From contig NZ_AUFV01000016.1 in the NCBI RefSeq assembly GCF_000426685.1, positions 26,665 through 90,664 of the forward strand: a stretch of 64,000 nt of DNA, read 5' to 3'. The number at the start of each line of letters is the position of its first letter. Position 1 is the first letter of the stretch. This document shows, piece after piece, positions 28,605-39,109 of the stretch. The position numbers and the translations under genes were made by a program. The notes beneath the pieces were generated by a model. It worked only from the letters and a program-made list of their open reading frames with translations, had not been told where the DNA came from and searched no databases. Source of the stretch: Solimonas flava DSM 18980. GTDB taxonomy: Bacteria; Pseudomonadota; Gammaproteobacteria; Nevskiales; Nevskiaceae.

Positions 28605-29743
28605 TGGACGGCCTCGACGACATGGATGCTTCGCTGCGCCGGCACTGGCCGTGGTATGCCGGCGCGCTGGCGGCGCTGGTGCTGCTGTGGTTCCTGACGC
28701 CGATCCTGGCGCCGTTCGTGATCGGCGCCGGCATTGCCTACCTCGGCGATCCGATCGCCGACCGTCTCGAACGGCTCGGCCTGTCGCGCGCCGCCTCGGT
28801 CAGCATCGTCTTCACGGTCTTCGTGTTCGTGCTGCTGCTGCTGCTCGTGCTGCTGGCGCCGATGCTGTACGCGCAAAGCGTCGCGCTGATCCACAACATC
28901 CCGAGCTGGATCGGCTGGATGCTCGACACCGGTCTGCCAAAGCTCGGCATCGACATCGGCACGCGGCTCGACGCCGACGGCCTGCAGCAGATCGTCAGCG
29001 AGCACTGGTCGGAAGCCGGCGACATCGTCAAATCGCTGTGGCTGCGCGTCTCCGAGTCCGGCAAGGCCTTCGTGACGATGGCCGCGAACCTGCTGATGAT
29101 CCCGATCGTCAGCTTCTACCTGATGCGCGACTGGGATCGCCTCGTCGCCTGGATCGGCACGCTGATCCCGCCGCGCCTGCTGCCGCAGGCGAGCGGCTTC
29201 GCGCGCGAGGCCGACGAGGTGCTCGGCTCGTTCATCCGCGGCCAGCTGCTGGTGATGGCGGCGCTGGCGACGATTTACTCGGCCGGCCTGACGCTGGTCG
29301 GCCTCAAGCTCGGCCTGATCATCGGCGTGATCGCCGGCCTGCTCAGCTTCGTGCCCTATCTCGGTTTCGCGGTCGGCTTCGGCGCCGCGCTGATCGCGAT
29401 GCTGGTGCAGTCGCACGAATGGCTGCCGCTGGTCTGGATCTGCCTGGTGTTCGGCCTCGGTCAGGTGCTCGAAAGCGCACTGCTGACGCCGATCCTGGTC
29501 GGCGACAAGATCGGCATGCATCCGGTCGCGGTGATCTTCGCGGTGATGGCCGGCGGCCAGCTGTTCGGCTTCATCGGCGTGCTCGTCGCGTTGCCGGTCT
29601 CCGCGGTCATCGCCGTGGCGCTGCGCCACGCCAAGGCGCAGTGGCTGCTGAGCCCGCTGTACCGGCTCGGCGCGCCGGCCGCGGCGCAGCCCGAAGCGCA
29701 GCCCGCGGCGCCGGCCGCCGACGAGCGCCAGCCACCGGCATGA
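28604..29743 (+). CDS. perM: AI-2E family (PerM-like) membrane protein
   Basis: This 379-residue protein has about eight predicted transmembrane helices. AI-2E/PerM family features are PILAPFVIGAGIAYLGDP near the start, MIPIVSFYLMRDWDRL, SGFAREADEVLGSFIRGQLLVM, and LSFVPYLGFAVGFGAALIAML. The family has been linked to autoinducer-2 export or permease roles, but the function in this neighbourhood is not established. ATG 28604 overlaps the preceding stop; the stop overlaps hda (ATGA). Confidence 0.9.
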   Translation: MDGLDDMDASLRRHWPWYAGALAALVLLWFLTPILAPFVIGAGIAYLGDPIADRLERLGLSRAASVSIVFTVFVFVLLLLLVLLAPMLYAQSVALIHNIPSWIGWMLDTGLPKLGIDIGTRLDADGLQQIVSEHWSEAGDIVKSLWLRVSESGKAFVTMAANLLMIPIVSFYLMRDWDRLVAWIGTLIPPRLLPQASGFAREADEVLGSFIRGQLLVMAALATIYSAGLTLVGLKLGLIIGVIAGLLSFVPYLGFAVGFGAALIAMLVQSHEWLPLVWICLVFGLGQVLESALLTPILVGDKIGMHPVAVIFAVMAGGQLFGFIGVLVALPVSAVIAVALRHAKAQWLLSPLYRLGAPAAAQPEAQPAAPAADERQPPA

Positions 29744-30440
29744 GAGGCCGCCAGTTGCCGCTCGCCGTGCAGCTGCGCGACACGGCGAGCTTTTCGAGCT
29801 ATTGGGCCGGCAGCAACGCCGAGACGGTCGCCGCGCTGCGCGCCCTGCGCCACCCGACGCTGCTCTACGGCCCGGCCGGTTCGGGCCGCACGCACCTGCT
29901 GCAGGCGCTGTGCCGCGAGCAGGGCGGCGCCTATCTGCCGCTCGCCGACCTCCGCGCCTACGGCCCCGAGGCGCTCGACGGCTTCGACGCCAGTCCGCTG
30001 CTGTGCCTCGACGATCTCGACGCGGTCGGCGGCGAACGCGACTGGGCGCTGGCGCTGCTGCGCCTGATCGATCGCCGCCGCGCCGCCGCGCAGCCGTTCG
30101 TGTTCTCGGCGCTGGCGCCGCCCGAGCATCTGGCGCTGGCCCTGCCCGATCTGCGCACGCGGCTCGCCGCCTGCGTGGTGCTCGGCCTGCTGCCGCTGAG
30201 CGACCCCGAGCGCGCCGCGCTGCTGCACGACCGCGCGCAGGCGCGCGGCCTGGCGCTGCCGGCCGAAGTCGCACGCTGGCTGCTGCAGACCCAGGGCCGC
30301 AGCAGCGGCGCGCTGGTCGAGGCGCTCGAACGCCTCGACCGCGCCTCGCTCAGCGAGAAGCGGCGGCTGACGCTGCCGTTCGTGCAGGCGGTGCTCGGCC
30401 GGCCGGGCGCCGAGCGCCGCGCCGGCGACGACAGCGGCGC

Positions 30441-30444
<4 letters not shown>
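29740..30444 (+). CDS. hda: DnaA-homologous regulatory inactivator Hda
   Basis: This 234-residue DnaA-like AAA+ protein starts with QLPLAVQLRDTASFSSYWAGSN, where family members have a clamp-binding QL-type motif. It has Walker A GPAGSGRTHLL, Walker B LLCLDDLDAV and a sensor region ACVVLGLLPLSDPER. Bound to the DNA-loaded clamp, Hda promotes hydrolysis of DnaA-ATP after initiation. It is the third gene of the DUF2066-perM-hda operon and its stop overlaps the converging DUF2069 stop (CTAA). Confidence 0.93.
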
Positions 30445-31417
<973 letters not shown>

Positions 31418-31468
31418 CTAGAAGCCCGCAGCGGCGCGCCGCTGCGCGGGCCGCCACCGGAGACGACG

Positions 31469-31933
31469 ATGCACCCGAATGCGCAGACGATCGAGACCTT
31501 CTACCGCGCCTTCCAGCGCCGCGACGCGGCAGCGATGGCGGCCTGCTACCACGAGCAGGCACGCTTCTCCGACCCGGTGTTCCCCGATCTCGACGCCGGC
31601 GGCGTGCGCGCGATGTGGGCGATGCTGCTCGCCGGCGGCCAGGATCTGCGCCTGGAGTTCAGCGGCGTCGAGGCCGACGATCAGCGCGGCCGCGCGCACT
31701 GGGACGCGCGCTACACCTTCTCGGCGAGCGGGCGGCCGGTGCTGAACCGCATCGACGCCGAATTCGCGTTCCGCGACGGTCTGATCGTGCGTCATCAGGA
31801 CCGCTTCGATTTCCACGCCTGGGCCGCGCAGGCGCTGGGCCTCGGCGGTCGGCTGTTCGGCGGCACTGCCTGGCTGCAACGCAAGGTGCAGGCCCGGGCC
31901 GCGCAGCGCCTCGCCGCCTGGCGCCGGCGCTGA
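31469..31933 (+). CDS. NTF2/SnoaL-like fold protein
   Basis: This 154-residue protein starts at ATG 31469 with CCGGAG upstream. The pattern IETFYRAFQRRDAAAMAACYHEQARFSDPVF...DLDAGGVRAMWAML is that of nuclear transport factor 2-like proteins (SnoaL/DUF4440 type). These bind small hydrophobic ligands or act as ketosteroid-isomerase-like enzymes. No catalytic assignment is possible from sequence. A basic tail of about 20 residues follows the fold. Confidence 0.8.
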   Translation: MHPNAQTIETFYRAFQRRDAAAMAACYHEQARFSDPVFPDLDAGGVRAMWAMLLAGGQDLRLEFSGVEADDQRGRAHWDARYTFSASGRPVLNRIDAEFAFRDGLIVRHQDRFDFHAWAAQALGLGGRLFGGTAWLQRKVQARAAQRLAAWRRR

Positions 31934-32044
31934 ACGCTCGCGCACGGCCGGCGCGGGGGCTTCATCATTCAGTCATCTGCAGTTAACCCGGCGTTGACAA
32001 AGCCTGTGTTGCAGTGCGGCGGTCCGTCAACGAAACCCGTCGCC

Positions 32045-32659
32045 ATGGCTTCCCTCGCCTTCGCCTCCCGCCTGCGCATCCCGCTGTCGCGGGCCCTCGT
32101 TGCCGCGCTCGCGGTCGTCATCCTGTTCAACGGCAGCTACTGGGCGCAGGAAGGGCTGATGCTCGGCGACCTGCTGACGAGCCTCGGCCTGGTGCTGATC
32201 GGCATCGCCACCGTCGGCCGCCTGTGGTGCAACCTCTACATCGTCGGCTACAAGAACAACACGCTGCTGACCACCGGCCCGTACTCGATCTCGCGCAATC
32301 CGCTGTACTTCTTCAGCAGCCTCGGCGCGGTCGGCGTCGGTCTGACCTGCGAGAGTCTGATCGTCACGGCGACGATCGCGCTGCTGTTCGCGGCCACCTA
32401 CCCGAGCGTGATCCTGGCCGAGGAAAAGCGCCTCGCCGGCCTGCATGGCCAGGCCTGGAAGGACTACGTCGCCCACGTGCCGCGCTTCTGGCCGAAGTTC
32501 GGCCAGCTGACCGAGCCGGAACGCTACACCGTGCACCCGCAGCAGTTCCGCCGTCACCTGCTCGATGCGCTGTGGTTCGTCTGGGCGGCGGCGATCGTGC
32601 AGCTGATCCAGACGCTGCACGACAGCGGCTGGCTGCCGGGCTACTGGCACGCCTTCTGA
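32045..32659 (+). CDS. Integral membrane ICMT/PEMT-type methyltransferase
   Basis: This 204-residue protein has about five hydrophobic segments. The isoprenylcysteine/phospholipid methyltransferase signature is seen in TTGPYSISRNPLYFFSSLG and the late EEKRLAGLHGQAWKDYVAHVPRFWP. These SAM enzymes methylate lipids or carboxylates at the membrane; the substrate is unknown. The frame is open from 31994, but ATG 32045 begins a normal N-terminus; the earlier start region contains a TTGACA at 31993-31998 resembling a -35. Confidence 0.85.
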   Translation: MASLAFASRLRIPLSRALVAALAVVILFNGSYWAQEGLMLGDLLTSLGLVLIGIATVGRLWCNLYIVGYKNNTLLTTGPYSISRNPLYFFSSLGAVGVGLTCESLIVTATIALLFAATYPSVILAEEKRLAGLHGQAWKDYVAHVPRFWPKFGQLTEPERYTVHPQQFRRHLLDALWFVWAAAIVQLIQTLHDSGWLPGYWHAF

Positions 32660-32665
32660 AAACCT

Positions 32666-33057
32666 TCAGCGCGGCCCGCCCGCGGCCGCGTCTTGGCGCA
32701 CCCAGCCGATACTGAGCACATAACGCGTGCCGCGACGCACCGGCGTTACGCGCTGCAAGCAGACATCCGGCCGGAACAGCTTGACGCGCCGGCTCGTCCA
32801 GATCGGCGCACGGCATTCGAATTCGCCACCCTCGCGGGCGCGCCGCAGCACGATGTTGAGGCGATAGCGGCAACCGGCCGACACCGGATCAACGTGCGGC
32901 GGAATTTCCAAACCCGGCGGAAAGCGCGGCAGACAGCCGTCGAACGGCAGCGACCCGTGCCCCTGCACGAGCCGCATCTTGCGTAGCCGGACTGCTGCCG
33001 GCCGCGCTGCCAGCGCAGCGCCGTGGCCAGATAGCGGCGCAGCGGCAGCGATGCCAT
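32666..33057 (-). pseudogene. 2OG-Fe(II) oxygenase-like gene with a frameshift
   Basis: A start at 33057 shares bases with the upstream stop (TGATG) and gives MASLPLRRYLATALRWQRGR and about seven more residues. The homologous remainder continues in another frame from about 32979 (KMRLVQGHGSLPFDGCLPRFPPG, then EIPPHVDPV, LNIVLRRAREGGEF, LFRPD and RGTRYVLSIGWVR). Total length is 392 bases, one short of a whole number of codons, so a one-base loss is likely. The HxD iron ligands are present, but the distal His before the RVTPV stretch is Gln (CLQRVTPV). It is either a decaying oxygenase or a sequencing error in a divergent one. The downstream part could also be made from ATG 32977. Confidence 0.65.
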
Positions 33058-33644
33058 CAGCTGCGATACCAGCGCCGGTTCAGGGCGTTGACGACCAGCA
33101 TCGGATAGTCCGGCTTGCCGTAGCTGCCGTTGTAGCGGCCGAGCGCGCCGATCAGGTTGCCGCGCTCCTTGTCGAGATAGAACTTGAGAATCGTGCAGCC
33201 CATGCGCAGGTTGGTGCGCGCATGGAACAGATTGTCATCCGGCTTGCCGATTTCCTTAAGCCAGAACGGCATGATCTGCATCAGGCCCTGCGCGCCGGCG
33301 CTCGACACGGCGTAGCGGTTGAAGCCGCTCTCGACCTCGATCACCGCCAGTACCAGCTCCGGCGCCAGCTTGGCGCGGCGTGCCTCGCTGTGCACGAGGC
33401 GCAGCAGTTCCAGGCGCTGGCCGGCATCCGGCATGAAGCGCTGCAGGCGGGCCGACATGTCGACCAGCCAGACCTCGGCATCGAAACGATGTTCGAAGCT
33501 GTCGGCGGCGCCGATGTTCTTCGCCAGCAGCGCGCGCAGCTCGGGCTCCGGCTCGCCGGTCGGCCCGGCGTGCACCGGCAGCGCCAGCGTCGCCGCCAGC
33601 AGTCCCGCCAGCCACGCCGCTCCGGCCGCGCTTCCCCGCCGCAC
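33057..33644 (-). CDS. Lytic transglycosylase (SLT domain)
   Basis: This 195-residue exported protein has a GTG start nine bases after the proS stop and a signal segment ending PVHAGP. The soluble lytic transglycosylase domain shows the catalytic Glu in VIEVESGFN, then SSAGAQGLMQIMP, and RYNGSYG with a C-terminal YPMLVVNALNRRW. It cleaves the MurNAc-GlcNAc bond of peptidoglycan with anhydro-ring formation. It follows proS on the same transcript. Confidence 0.9.
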   Translation of the reverse strand: MRRGSAAGAAWLAGLLAATLALPVHAGPTGEPEPELRALLAKNIGAADSFEHRFDAEVWLVDMSARLQRFMPDAGQRLELLRLVHSEARRAKLAPELVLAVIEVESGFNRYAVSSAGAQGLMQIMPFWLKEIGKPDDNLFHARTNLRMGCTILKFYLDKERGNLIGALGRYNGSYGKPDYPMLVVNALNRRWYRS

Positions 33645-33653
33645 GCGCGAGGC

Positions 33654-35357
33654 TCAGGCCGACAGGCGCTCGAGCACGGCGGCGCTGGTCGCCGCGATCA
33701 TCTCGGCCTTCTCGGCGCGACGATGCTTGTACTCGAACTGCGCATTGGCGAGGCCCTTGTCGCCGATGACGACGCGGTGCGGGATGCCGATCAGCTCGGC
33801 GTCGGCGAACATCGAGCCCGGCCGGTTGCCGCGATCGTCGAGCGCGACGTCGATGCCGGCGGCGACGAGATCCTTGTACAAGCCCTCGGCCGCCTCCTTC
33901 ACCGCCGCCGACTTGTCGCTGCCGATCGGGCAGATGATGACGCGGAACGGCGCGAGCGCGTCCGGCCAGACGATGCCGTTGGCGTCGTGATTCTGTTCGA
34001 TCACCGCCGCCGCGAGGCGCGTCACGCCGATGCCGTAGCAGCCCATCTCCGGCGTCACCGCCTTGCCTTCGGCGTCGAGCACGCTGACGTTCATCGCCTT
34101 CGTGTACTTGGTGCCGAGCTGGAAGATGTGGCCGCCCTCGATGCCGCGGTAGAACTTGATCGTGCCGACGCCGTCCGGGCTCGGATCGCCCTCGGCGATC
34201 ATGCGCAGGTCGGCGGCCTCCGGCTCGGCGCAGTCGCGGCTCCAGTTCACGCCCGCCAGGTGATGGTCGTTCTCGTTGGCGCCGCAGACGAAGTCGGCGA
34301 TCTCGGCCGCCGCGTAGTCGGCGATCACCGGAATCGGGCAGCCGACCGGGCCGAGATAACCGACTTCGCAGCCGAACACCTTCAGCACATCTTCCGGCGC
34401 CGCCATCGTCAAGGGGCTGGCGATCTTCGGATGCTTGGCCGCCTTGATCTCGTTGAGCTGGTGATCGCCGCGCAGCGCGATGCCGACCAGGCCGCCGTCG
34501 GCGCCCTTGACGACCAGCAGCTTGACCTTGTCGGTCAGCGGCACGTTCATGAACTTCGAAACCTGCTCGCAGGTCTTCTGGCCCGGCGTCGCGACCTTCT
34601 CGACGCTCTTCGTTGCCGCCGCGCGCGGCGCGCCGCTCGGCCTGGTCTCCGCCGCCTCGACATTGGCCGCGTACGTGCCGCCCTGCGCGACCGCGAGCAG
34701 GTCTTCACCGGACTGCGCGAGGATGTGGAACTCCTCCGACATCGCGCCGCCGATGTTGCCGGAGTCGGCCTTCACCGGACGGAACTCGGCGCCCAGCCGC
34801 GTGAAGATGCGGATGTAGGCCTCGCGCATGTTCAGGTATTCGCGATGCAGGTCTTCCGCCGTCATGTGGAACGAGTACGCGTCCTTCATCAGGAACTCGC
34901 GCGAGCGCATCACGCCGAAGCGCGGCCGGCGCTCGTCACGGAACTTGGTCTGGATCTGATAGAAGTTGACCGGCAGCTGGCGGTAGCTGCGGAAGTCCTG
35001 GCGGAAGTGATGGCAGATCACTTCCTCGTGCGTGGGACCGAGGCAGAAATCGTTCTGGTGACGATCCTTGAAGCGCAGCATCTCGGCGCCCATCTGCTCC
35101 CAGCGTCCCGACTCCTGCCACAGCTCGGCCGGCTGCACCGACGGCATCAGCAGTTCGAGCGCGCCGGCGCGATTCATCTCCTCGCGCACGATCGCCGCGA
35201 TCTTGGTCAGCGTGCGCAGACCGATCGGCAGCCAGGTGTACAGGCCGCTGCCGAGCTGGCGGATATAGCCCGCGCGCAGCATCAGCTGATGGCTGACGAC
35301 CTGCGCGTCGGCCGGCGTCTCTTTGGTCGTGGACAGCGGGAATTGCGAAAGGCGCAT
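33654..35357 (-). CDS. proS: Prolyl-tRNA synthetase
   Basis: This 567-residue bacterial-type ProRS starts at ATG 35357 ([26 protein letters not shown]). Class II motifs are present: motif 2 in [21 protein letters not shown] and motif 3 in [14 protein letters not shown]. The inserted editing domain (YbaK-like, about residues 220-385) contains KTVSKF-like [23 protein letters not shown]. It attaches proline to tRNA-Pro and edits mischarged alanine. TACAAT at 35388-35393 (minus strand) is a candidate -10. Confidence 0.95.
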   Translation of the reverse strand: MRLSQFPLSTTKETPADAQVVSHQLMLRAGYIRQLGSGLYTWLPIGLRTLTKIAAIVREEMNRAGALELLMPSVQPAELWQESGRWEQMGAEMLRFKDRHQNDFCLGPTHEEVICHHFRQDFRSYRQLPVNFYQIQTKFRDERRPRFGVMRSREFLMKDAYSFHMTAEDLHREYLNMREAYIRIFTRLGAEFRPVKADSGNIGGAMSEEFHILAQSGEDLLAVAQGGTYAANVEAAETRPSGAPRAAATKSVEKVATPGQKTCEQVSKFMNVPLTDKVKLLVVKGADGGLVGIALRGDHQLNEIKAAKHPKIASPLTMAAPEDVLKVFGCEVGYLGPVGCPIPVIADYAAAEIADFVCGANENDHHLAGVNWSRDCAEPEAADLRMIAEGDPSPDGVGTIKFYRGIEGGHIFQLGTKYTKAMNVSVLDAEGKAVTPEMGCYGIGVTRLAAAVIEQNHDANGIVWPDALAPFRVIICPIGSDKSAAVKEAAEGLYKDLVAAGIDVALDDRGNRPGSMFADAELIGIPHRVVIGDKGLANAQFEYKHRRAEKAEMIAATSAAVLERLSA

Positions 35358-35689
35358 GGCGAAATCGTTCGTGTACGGAAGGCGCGGATTGTACCTGCGG
35401 GCGCGCCGCCCGGCGCCACATCGCGAACGTACGGACGCTCCGGCACGACGGTCGTACGCGGCACGTCGTGCCCTGCGCGATGCGAGCCGCGGCGCGCACG
35501 TGATGCAGCGCTGCGCGCGAGGACTTTGCTTACGTCGCGGCGATACGATAGCTTTCGCTCGCTGTGTGGTGTTGCGAACGCGCGGACTCGACGTTGTGCG
35601 GTATCGGCGGCGAAATCGGAGCGGTCGGCATGCACTCAAACAGGACGTTCTGAAGACCACAGTTGCACAACATTCGAGGGAGTTCATCG
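35358..35689. other. 332-base divergent intergenic region, proS / histone H1-like gene
   Basis: No gene was recognised here. It contains a candidate proS -10 (TACAAT, minus strand, 35388-35393), several AT-richer runs between 35530 and 35670, and a GAGGGAG ribosome-binding site just before the H1-like start. Reading frames crossing it are continuations of flanking frames without recognisable domains. Confidence 0.5.
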
Positions 35690-36022
35690 ATGGGTACCGA
35701 AACCACGCCGGGACCGGCGAAAGCCGCGCCGACCATGACCGAACCGGCGAAGCCGGCGAAGAAGGTCGCCAAGAAGGCGAAGAAGGTGGCCAAGAAGGCC
35801 GTGAAGAAGGTCGCCAAGAAGGCTGCCGCAAAGAAGGCTGCCGCCAAGAAGCCGGCGGCGAAGAAGGTCGCCAAGAAGGCCGTGAAGAAGGTGGCCAAGA
35901 AGGCGGCGAAGAAGGTCGCCAAGAAGGCCGCCGCCAAGAAGCCGGCTGCGAAGAAGGCGACGGCGAAGAAGGCCGTGAAGAAGGTGGCCAAGAAGGCCGC
36001 CAAGAAGGCGAAGAAGAAGTAA
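35690..36022 (+). CDS. Histone H1-like lysine/alanine-rich nucleoid protein
   Basis: This 110-residue protein has a short acidic/neutral head ([20 protein letters not shown]). About 85 residues of near-repeats of AKK, VKK and [10 protein letters not shown] follow. This resembles bacterial histone H1-like proteins and the C-terminal half of AlgP. It probably binds DNA non-specifically through its Lys residues and may bridge or compact the nucleoid. ATG 35690 has GAGGGAG nine bases upstream; the frame extends to 35663 with a non-ATG start. The DNA itself is a run of imperfect repeats of 9-30 bases and is prone to length change. Confidence 0.88.
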   Translation: MGTETTPGPAKAAPTMTEPAKPAKKVAKKAKKVAKKAVKKVAKKAAAKKAAAKKPAAKKVAKKAVKKVAKKAAKKVAKKAAAKKPAAKKATAKKAVKKVAKKAAKKAKKK

Positions 36023-36027
36023 GCGCG

Positions 36028-39000
36028 CTACGGCGTCGCCTCAAGCGGCGGACCCTCGGGGTCCGCCGCTTTTTTTGTATGCGCCACATGGCATGTGCGC
36101 ATGTCGATCGGCCGCGGCACCACGGCGGCGTCGGCGACGTGCCAGGCCGAGCGGCAGGCCAGACGCGCGGCGATCGTCGCCGGATCGCGCTGCTCGAGCG
36201 CCAGCGGCCACAGGCGCGCGACGCCGTCGCGGCCGCTGCTGAAGATCGCCGCACCGTCCGGCGCGAAACGCGCGCGACGCCACGGCACCAGGCCGTCGTG
36301 CGCCATGAAGGAATCCAGCAATTCGCCGCGGCGCGCATCCCAGAGCTTGACGACCCCGTCCTGGCCGGCACTCAGCAGCAAATCGCCCGACGGATCGAAG
36401 GCCACCGAATCGACCGACGCGGTGTGGCCGGCCAGCGTGCGCAGGCGGTTGTCGGCCAGACGCCAAAGGCGCGCCGAGTTCGACCAGTCGCCGAGCGCCA
36501 CCTGCGTGCCCTGCGCATCGAAGGTGCCGACGTTGAAGTAGGCCGAGGACGGATCGTCGAGCCGCTGCAGGATGCGGCCGTCGGTGGCGTCGAGGATGAA
36601 GGCCCGCGCGCGCTGCGCCGTCGCCAGCAGCCGCTGGCCGTCGCCGCTGAACGCGAGCACGGTGACGTTGGCGTCGGCATCGTTGTCGATCGGCAGTTCG
36701 ACCGTCCAGCGCGCGGCGCCGGCCGGCGCATCGTAGAGGCGCACGACGCCGTGCTGGCCGATCGCCAGCAGCGGCGCCACCGGCGAGAACGCCGATGCAT
36801 GGACCTCGCCGGACTCGTAGCGCAGCAGCGAGGCGCCGCTCGTCGTATCCCAGAGTTGCAGGCCATCGCCTTCGATGTCGGCGGCGAGATAGCGGCCGGA
36901 AAGATCGAACTGCAGTGCGGTCGGACGCCCGCCGACCTCGGCATAGCGATGGCGCACGCGCCCCGCCGGCAGCTCGACGAGCGCGACGGCCCGCCCGTAT
37001 GAACCGGTCGCGAGCAGCGACTGGTCACGGCTCAGCGCGGCGACGCTGAGCACGCCCTCGCCCTGTGCGTAGTCCCCGAGCCGGCGCAGCGGCTGGCGCT
37101 GCCAGAGCGTGCCGCCGCCACGCGCCTCGCCGACGAACAGGCGCGCACCGTCGACGCTGAACGCCGCGGCCGGCGCGACATCCGGCGGCGCCGAACCGAG
37201 TTCCACCGGCGCCAGGTCCGGCAGCGCCCAGATCACCAGCGCGCCGTCGGCGCCGCCGCTGATCAGCCGCGACGCATCCGCCGCGAAATGGAACGTGTTC
37301 GGCGCGCCGAGATGGCCGTCGAGGGTATAGGCCTCCAGCCCTGCGCGGGCGTCGAGGATCGACAGCCGCCCCTCGAGGATCTGGCCGAACTGGCGCCCAT
37401 CCGGACGCAGCGACACGACGTTGCCCTTGCCGCCGAAGAATTTGCTGGCATAGAGCAAGGCGCCGTTGTGGCCGTCCCAGATGCCGGCGGCGCCGCGCGA
37501 CAGGCTCAGCAGCCGCGAACCGTCGTTGCTGAAGATCAGATCGGTGACCGACTTGCGATGGCCGGAACTCATCAGCACGTTGCCGGACGAGCCTTCCCAG
37601 ACGCGCACCGCGCCGCCGACCGTACCGGCGGCGAGCAGCGCGCAGCCGGCGGTCGACGCCAGCATGGTCGGCCGCTCGCGCAGACCTTCATAGCGACGGC
37701 GCGGCGCGGCATCGGCGAGGCCGCGCAGTTCGATGAGGCCGTCCTCGCGCGCGGCGAGCAGCAGGTTGGCGTCGCGGCAGAAACGCACGGCGCTGTAGCG
37801 GCCTGCGATGCGGCGCTCGGCGCCGCCCGGCGCGGCGATCGTGATCGCCCCGTCCGGCGCGACGAACGCGACGTGGGCGTCGTCGCTCGCCACCGGCGGC
37901 AGCACGATGCCGCTGTTTTCGCCGAGCGCGTACTGCGCGAGCGCGGCGCCGCTCGCCGCGTCGTAGAGGCGCAGACGATGCTGCGGCGCATCGCCGTGAT
38001 GGCTGTCGATCCAGATCAGCCCGCCGCGCGCGCTGTAGGCCGACAGCCAGCTGCGCATCGCTCCCAGCGGCACCTCGTAGCGACGCGCGCCGCTGCGCGC
38101 GTCGTAGCCGCGCAGCACGCGATCGAGGCCGACGGCGAAGGCGCGGCTGCCGTCGGGCGACAGGCCGACGTCGATCGGCGGCGACGGCGTGTCGATGCGC
38201 AGCTGCTGCGCGTCGACCACCCGCATCGCCCGGCCCAGCAGATAGCGCAGTGCCGGCGTGTCGACGCCGAGCGTGTAGACCTCGTTGAGCAGCGCCGCGG
38301 CGCGTGCCTCGTTGTGTGCGAGCAGTTCCTCGCGTCCGCTCTCGTAGAGGCGCGCGATGCGCGCGGTCCGCGCCTGCTCGTCGAGCGCACGCTGCTTCTC
38401 GTCCTGTTGCCAGCGCCAGCCGGCGCCGGCGGCGGCGAGCAGGGCCAGCACGCCGACGGCGAGCGCGACCCGCTGCCGGATGCGACGCCGCCGCTCGCGA
38501 CGCCGCAGTTCGTCATAGCCGACGCCCAGCATGCCGGCGATCAGCTTCAGCACCGCGCCGTCGCGACCGTCGGCCTTGGCGGCGATGTCGGCGGCGAGCG
38601 GCTCGGCCGGCTCGCCGGTCATCCGGCCTTCGGCGTCGTAGCGCTGCAGCAGCGCCGGCACGAAGCAGGCGGCGCTGTCGTCGGTCTCGTCGACCTTCAG
38701 GCACAGGATGCGCTGCTCGCGACCCAGCTTCTTGAAGGTCTCGACCTCCTGGTTGACCCAGCGCGAGCCCGCAGCGTGCCGCGAACAGACGACGATGAGA
38801 TAACGCGAATCGCGCAGCGCGCGATTGACGATGCCGCCGAGATCCGCGGAGCTCGGCAGCTCGTCGCGGTCACGGAAGATTGGATTGAGGCGACGCGGGC
38901 GCGCGCCGTCGGCGCCGGCCGCGCCGACGAGGCGGCGCGGCACGCGATAGGTCTCGAGCTTGCGATGCAGCCACCGCGCCCACTGCCGGTCGTAGTGGCT

Positions 39001-39039
39001 GTAGCTGATGAAAGCCCAGTAACGCGCCCCCTGCTGCAC
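36028..39039 (-). CDS. TIR domain-TM-WD40 repeat protein
   Basis: This 1003-residue protein has three parts. Residues 5-125 form a TIR domain ([58 protein letters not shown]). The Glu98 of WVNQE sits where TIR NADases have their catalytic Glu. A basic stretch precedes one transmembrane helix at about 191-209. From about residue 275 to 980 there are many WD40-type beta-propeller repeats (for example [33 protein letters not shown]). With positive charge before the helix, the TIR part is predicted cytosolic and the propeller periplasmic. It may sense an envelope signal and act as NAD hydrolase or scaffold. The last 16 residues are encoded by the neighbouring H1-like gene's terminator. Confidence 0.9.
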   Translation of the reverse strand: MQQGARYWAFISYSHYDRQWARWLHRKLETYRVPRRLVGAAGADGARPRRLNPIFRDRDELPSSADLGGIVNRALRDSRYLIVVCSRHAAGSRWVNQEVETFKKLGREQRILCLKVDETDDSAACFVPALLQRYDAEGRMTGEPAEPLAADIAAKADGRDGAVLKLIAGMLGVGYDELRRRERRRRIRQRVALAVGVLALLAAAGAGWRWQQDEKQRALDEQARTARIARLYESGREELLAHNEARAAALLNEVYTLGVDTPALRYLLGRAMRVVDAQQLRIDTPSPPIDVGLSPDGSRAFAVGLDRVLRGYDARSGARRYEVPLGAMRSWLSAYSARGGLIWIDSHHGDAPQHRLRLYDAASGAALAQYALGENSGIVLPPVASDDAHVAFVAPDGAITIAAPGGAERRIAGRYSAVRFCRDANLLLAAREDGLIELRGLADAAPRRRYEGLRERPTMLASTAGCALLAAGTVGGAVRVWEGSSGNVLMSSGHRKSVTDLIFSNDGSRLLSLSRGAAGIWDGHNGALLYASKFFGGKGNVVSLRPDGRQFGQILEGRLSILDARAGLEAYTLDGHLGAPNTFHFAADASRLISGGADGALVIWALPDLAPVELGSAPPDVAPAAAFSVDGARLFVGEARGGGTLWQRQPLRRLGDYAQGEGVLSVAALSRDQSLLATGSYGRAVALVELPAGRVRHRYAEVGGRPTALQFDLSGRYLAADIEGDGLQLWDTTSGASLLRYESGEVHASAFSPVAPLLAIGQHGVVRLYDAPAGAARWTVELPIDNDADANVTVLAFSGDGQRLLATAQRARAFILDATDGRILQRLDDPSSAYFNVGTFDAQGTQVALGDWSNSARLWRLADNRLRTLAGHTASVDSVAFDPSGDLLLSAGQDGVVKLWDARRGELLDSFMAHDGLVPWRRARFAPDGAAIFSSGRDGVARLWPLALEQRDPATIAARLACRSAWHVADAAVVPRPIDMRTCHVAHTKKAADPEGPPLEATP
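36043..36076 (+). terminator. Intrinsic terminator of the histone H1-like gene
   Basis: A perfect 13-bp stem (AAGCGGCGGACCC / GGGTCCGCCGCTT) with a TCG loop and a run of T sits 20 bases after the H1-like stop. It lies inside the 3' end of the converging TIR-WD40 gene, whose stop is at 36028. Confidence 0.93.
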
Positions 39040-39073
39040 CCGCCCCCCGCCTGCCGAAGCTGTCAGAGCGCAT

Positions 39074-39079
39074 CATAAT
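39074..39079 (+). promoter_or_regulatory. Candidate -10 (CATAAT) for the SLOG-cyclase gene
   Basis: CATAAT followed by G lies 31 bases before ATG 39110 in the 70-base divergent gap. Similar ATAATG elements precede other plus-strand genes here (GATAAT at 23791, CATAAT at 46393, TATAAT at 49766). No clear -35 was seen. Confidence 0.5.
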
Positions 39080-39109
39080 GGGGCTACAGGGAACGGCGAA
39101 ACGCCAGAG

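Noticed and set aside
31993..31998. TTGACA as a -35 box for the methyltransferase gene
   Set aside because: No acceptable -10 was found 16-18 bases downstream.
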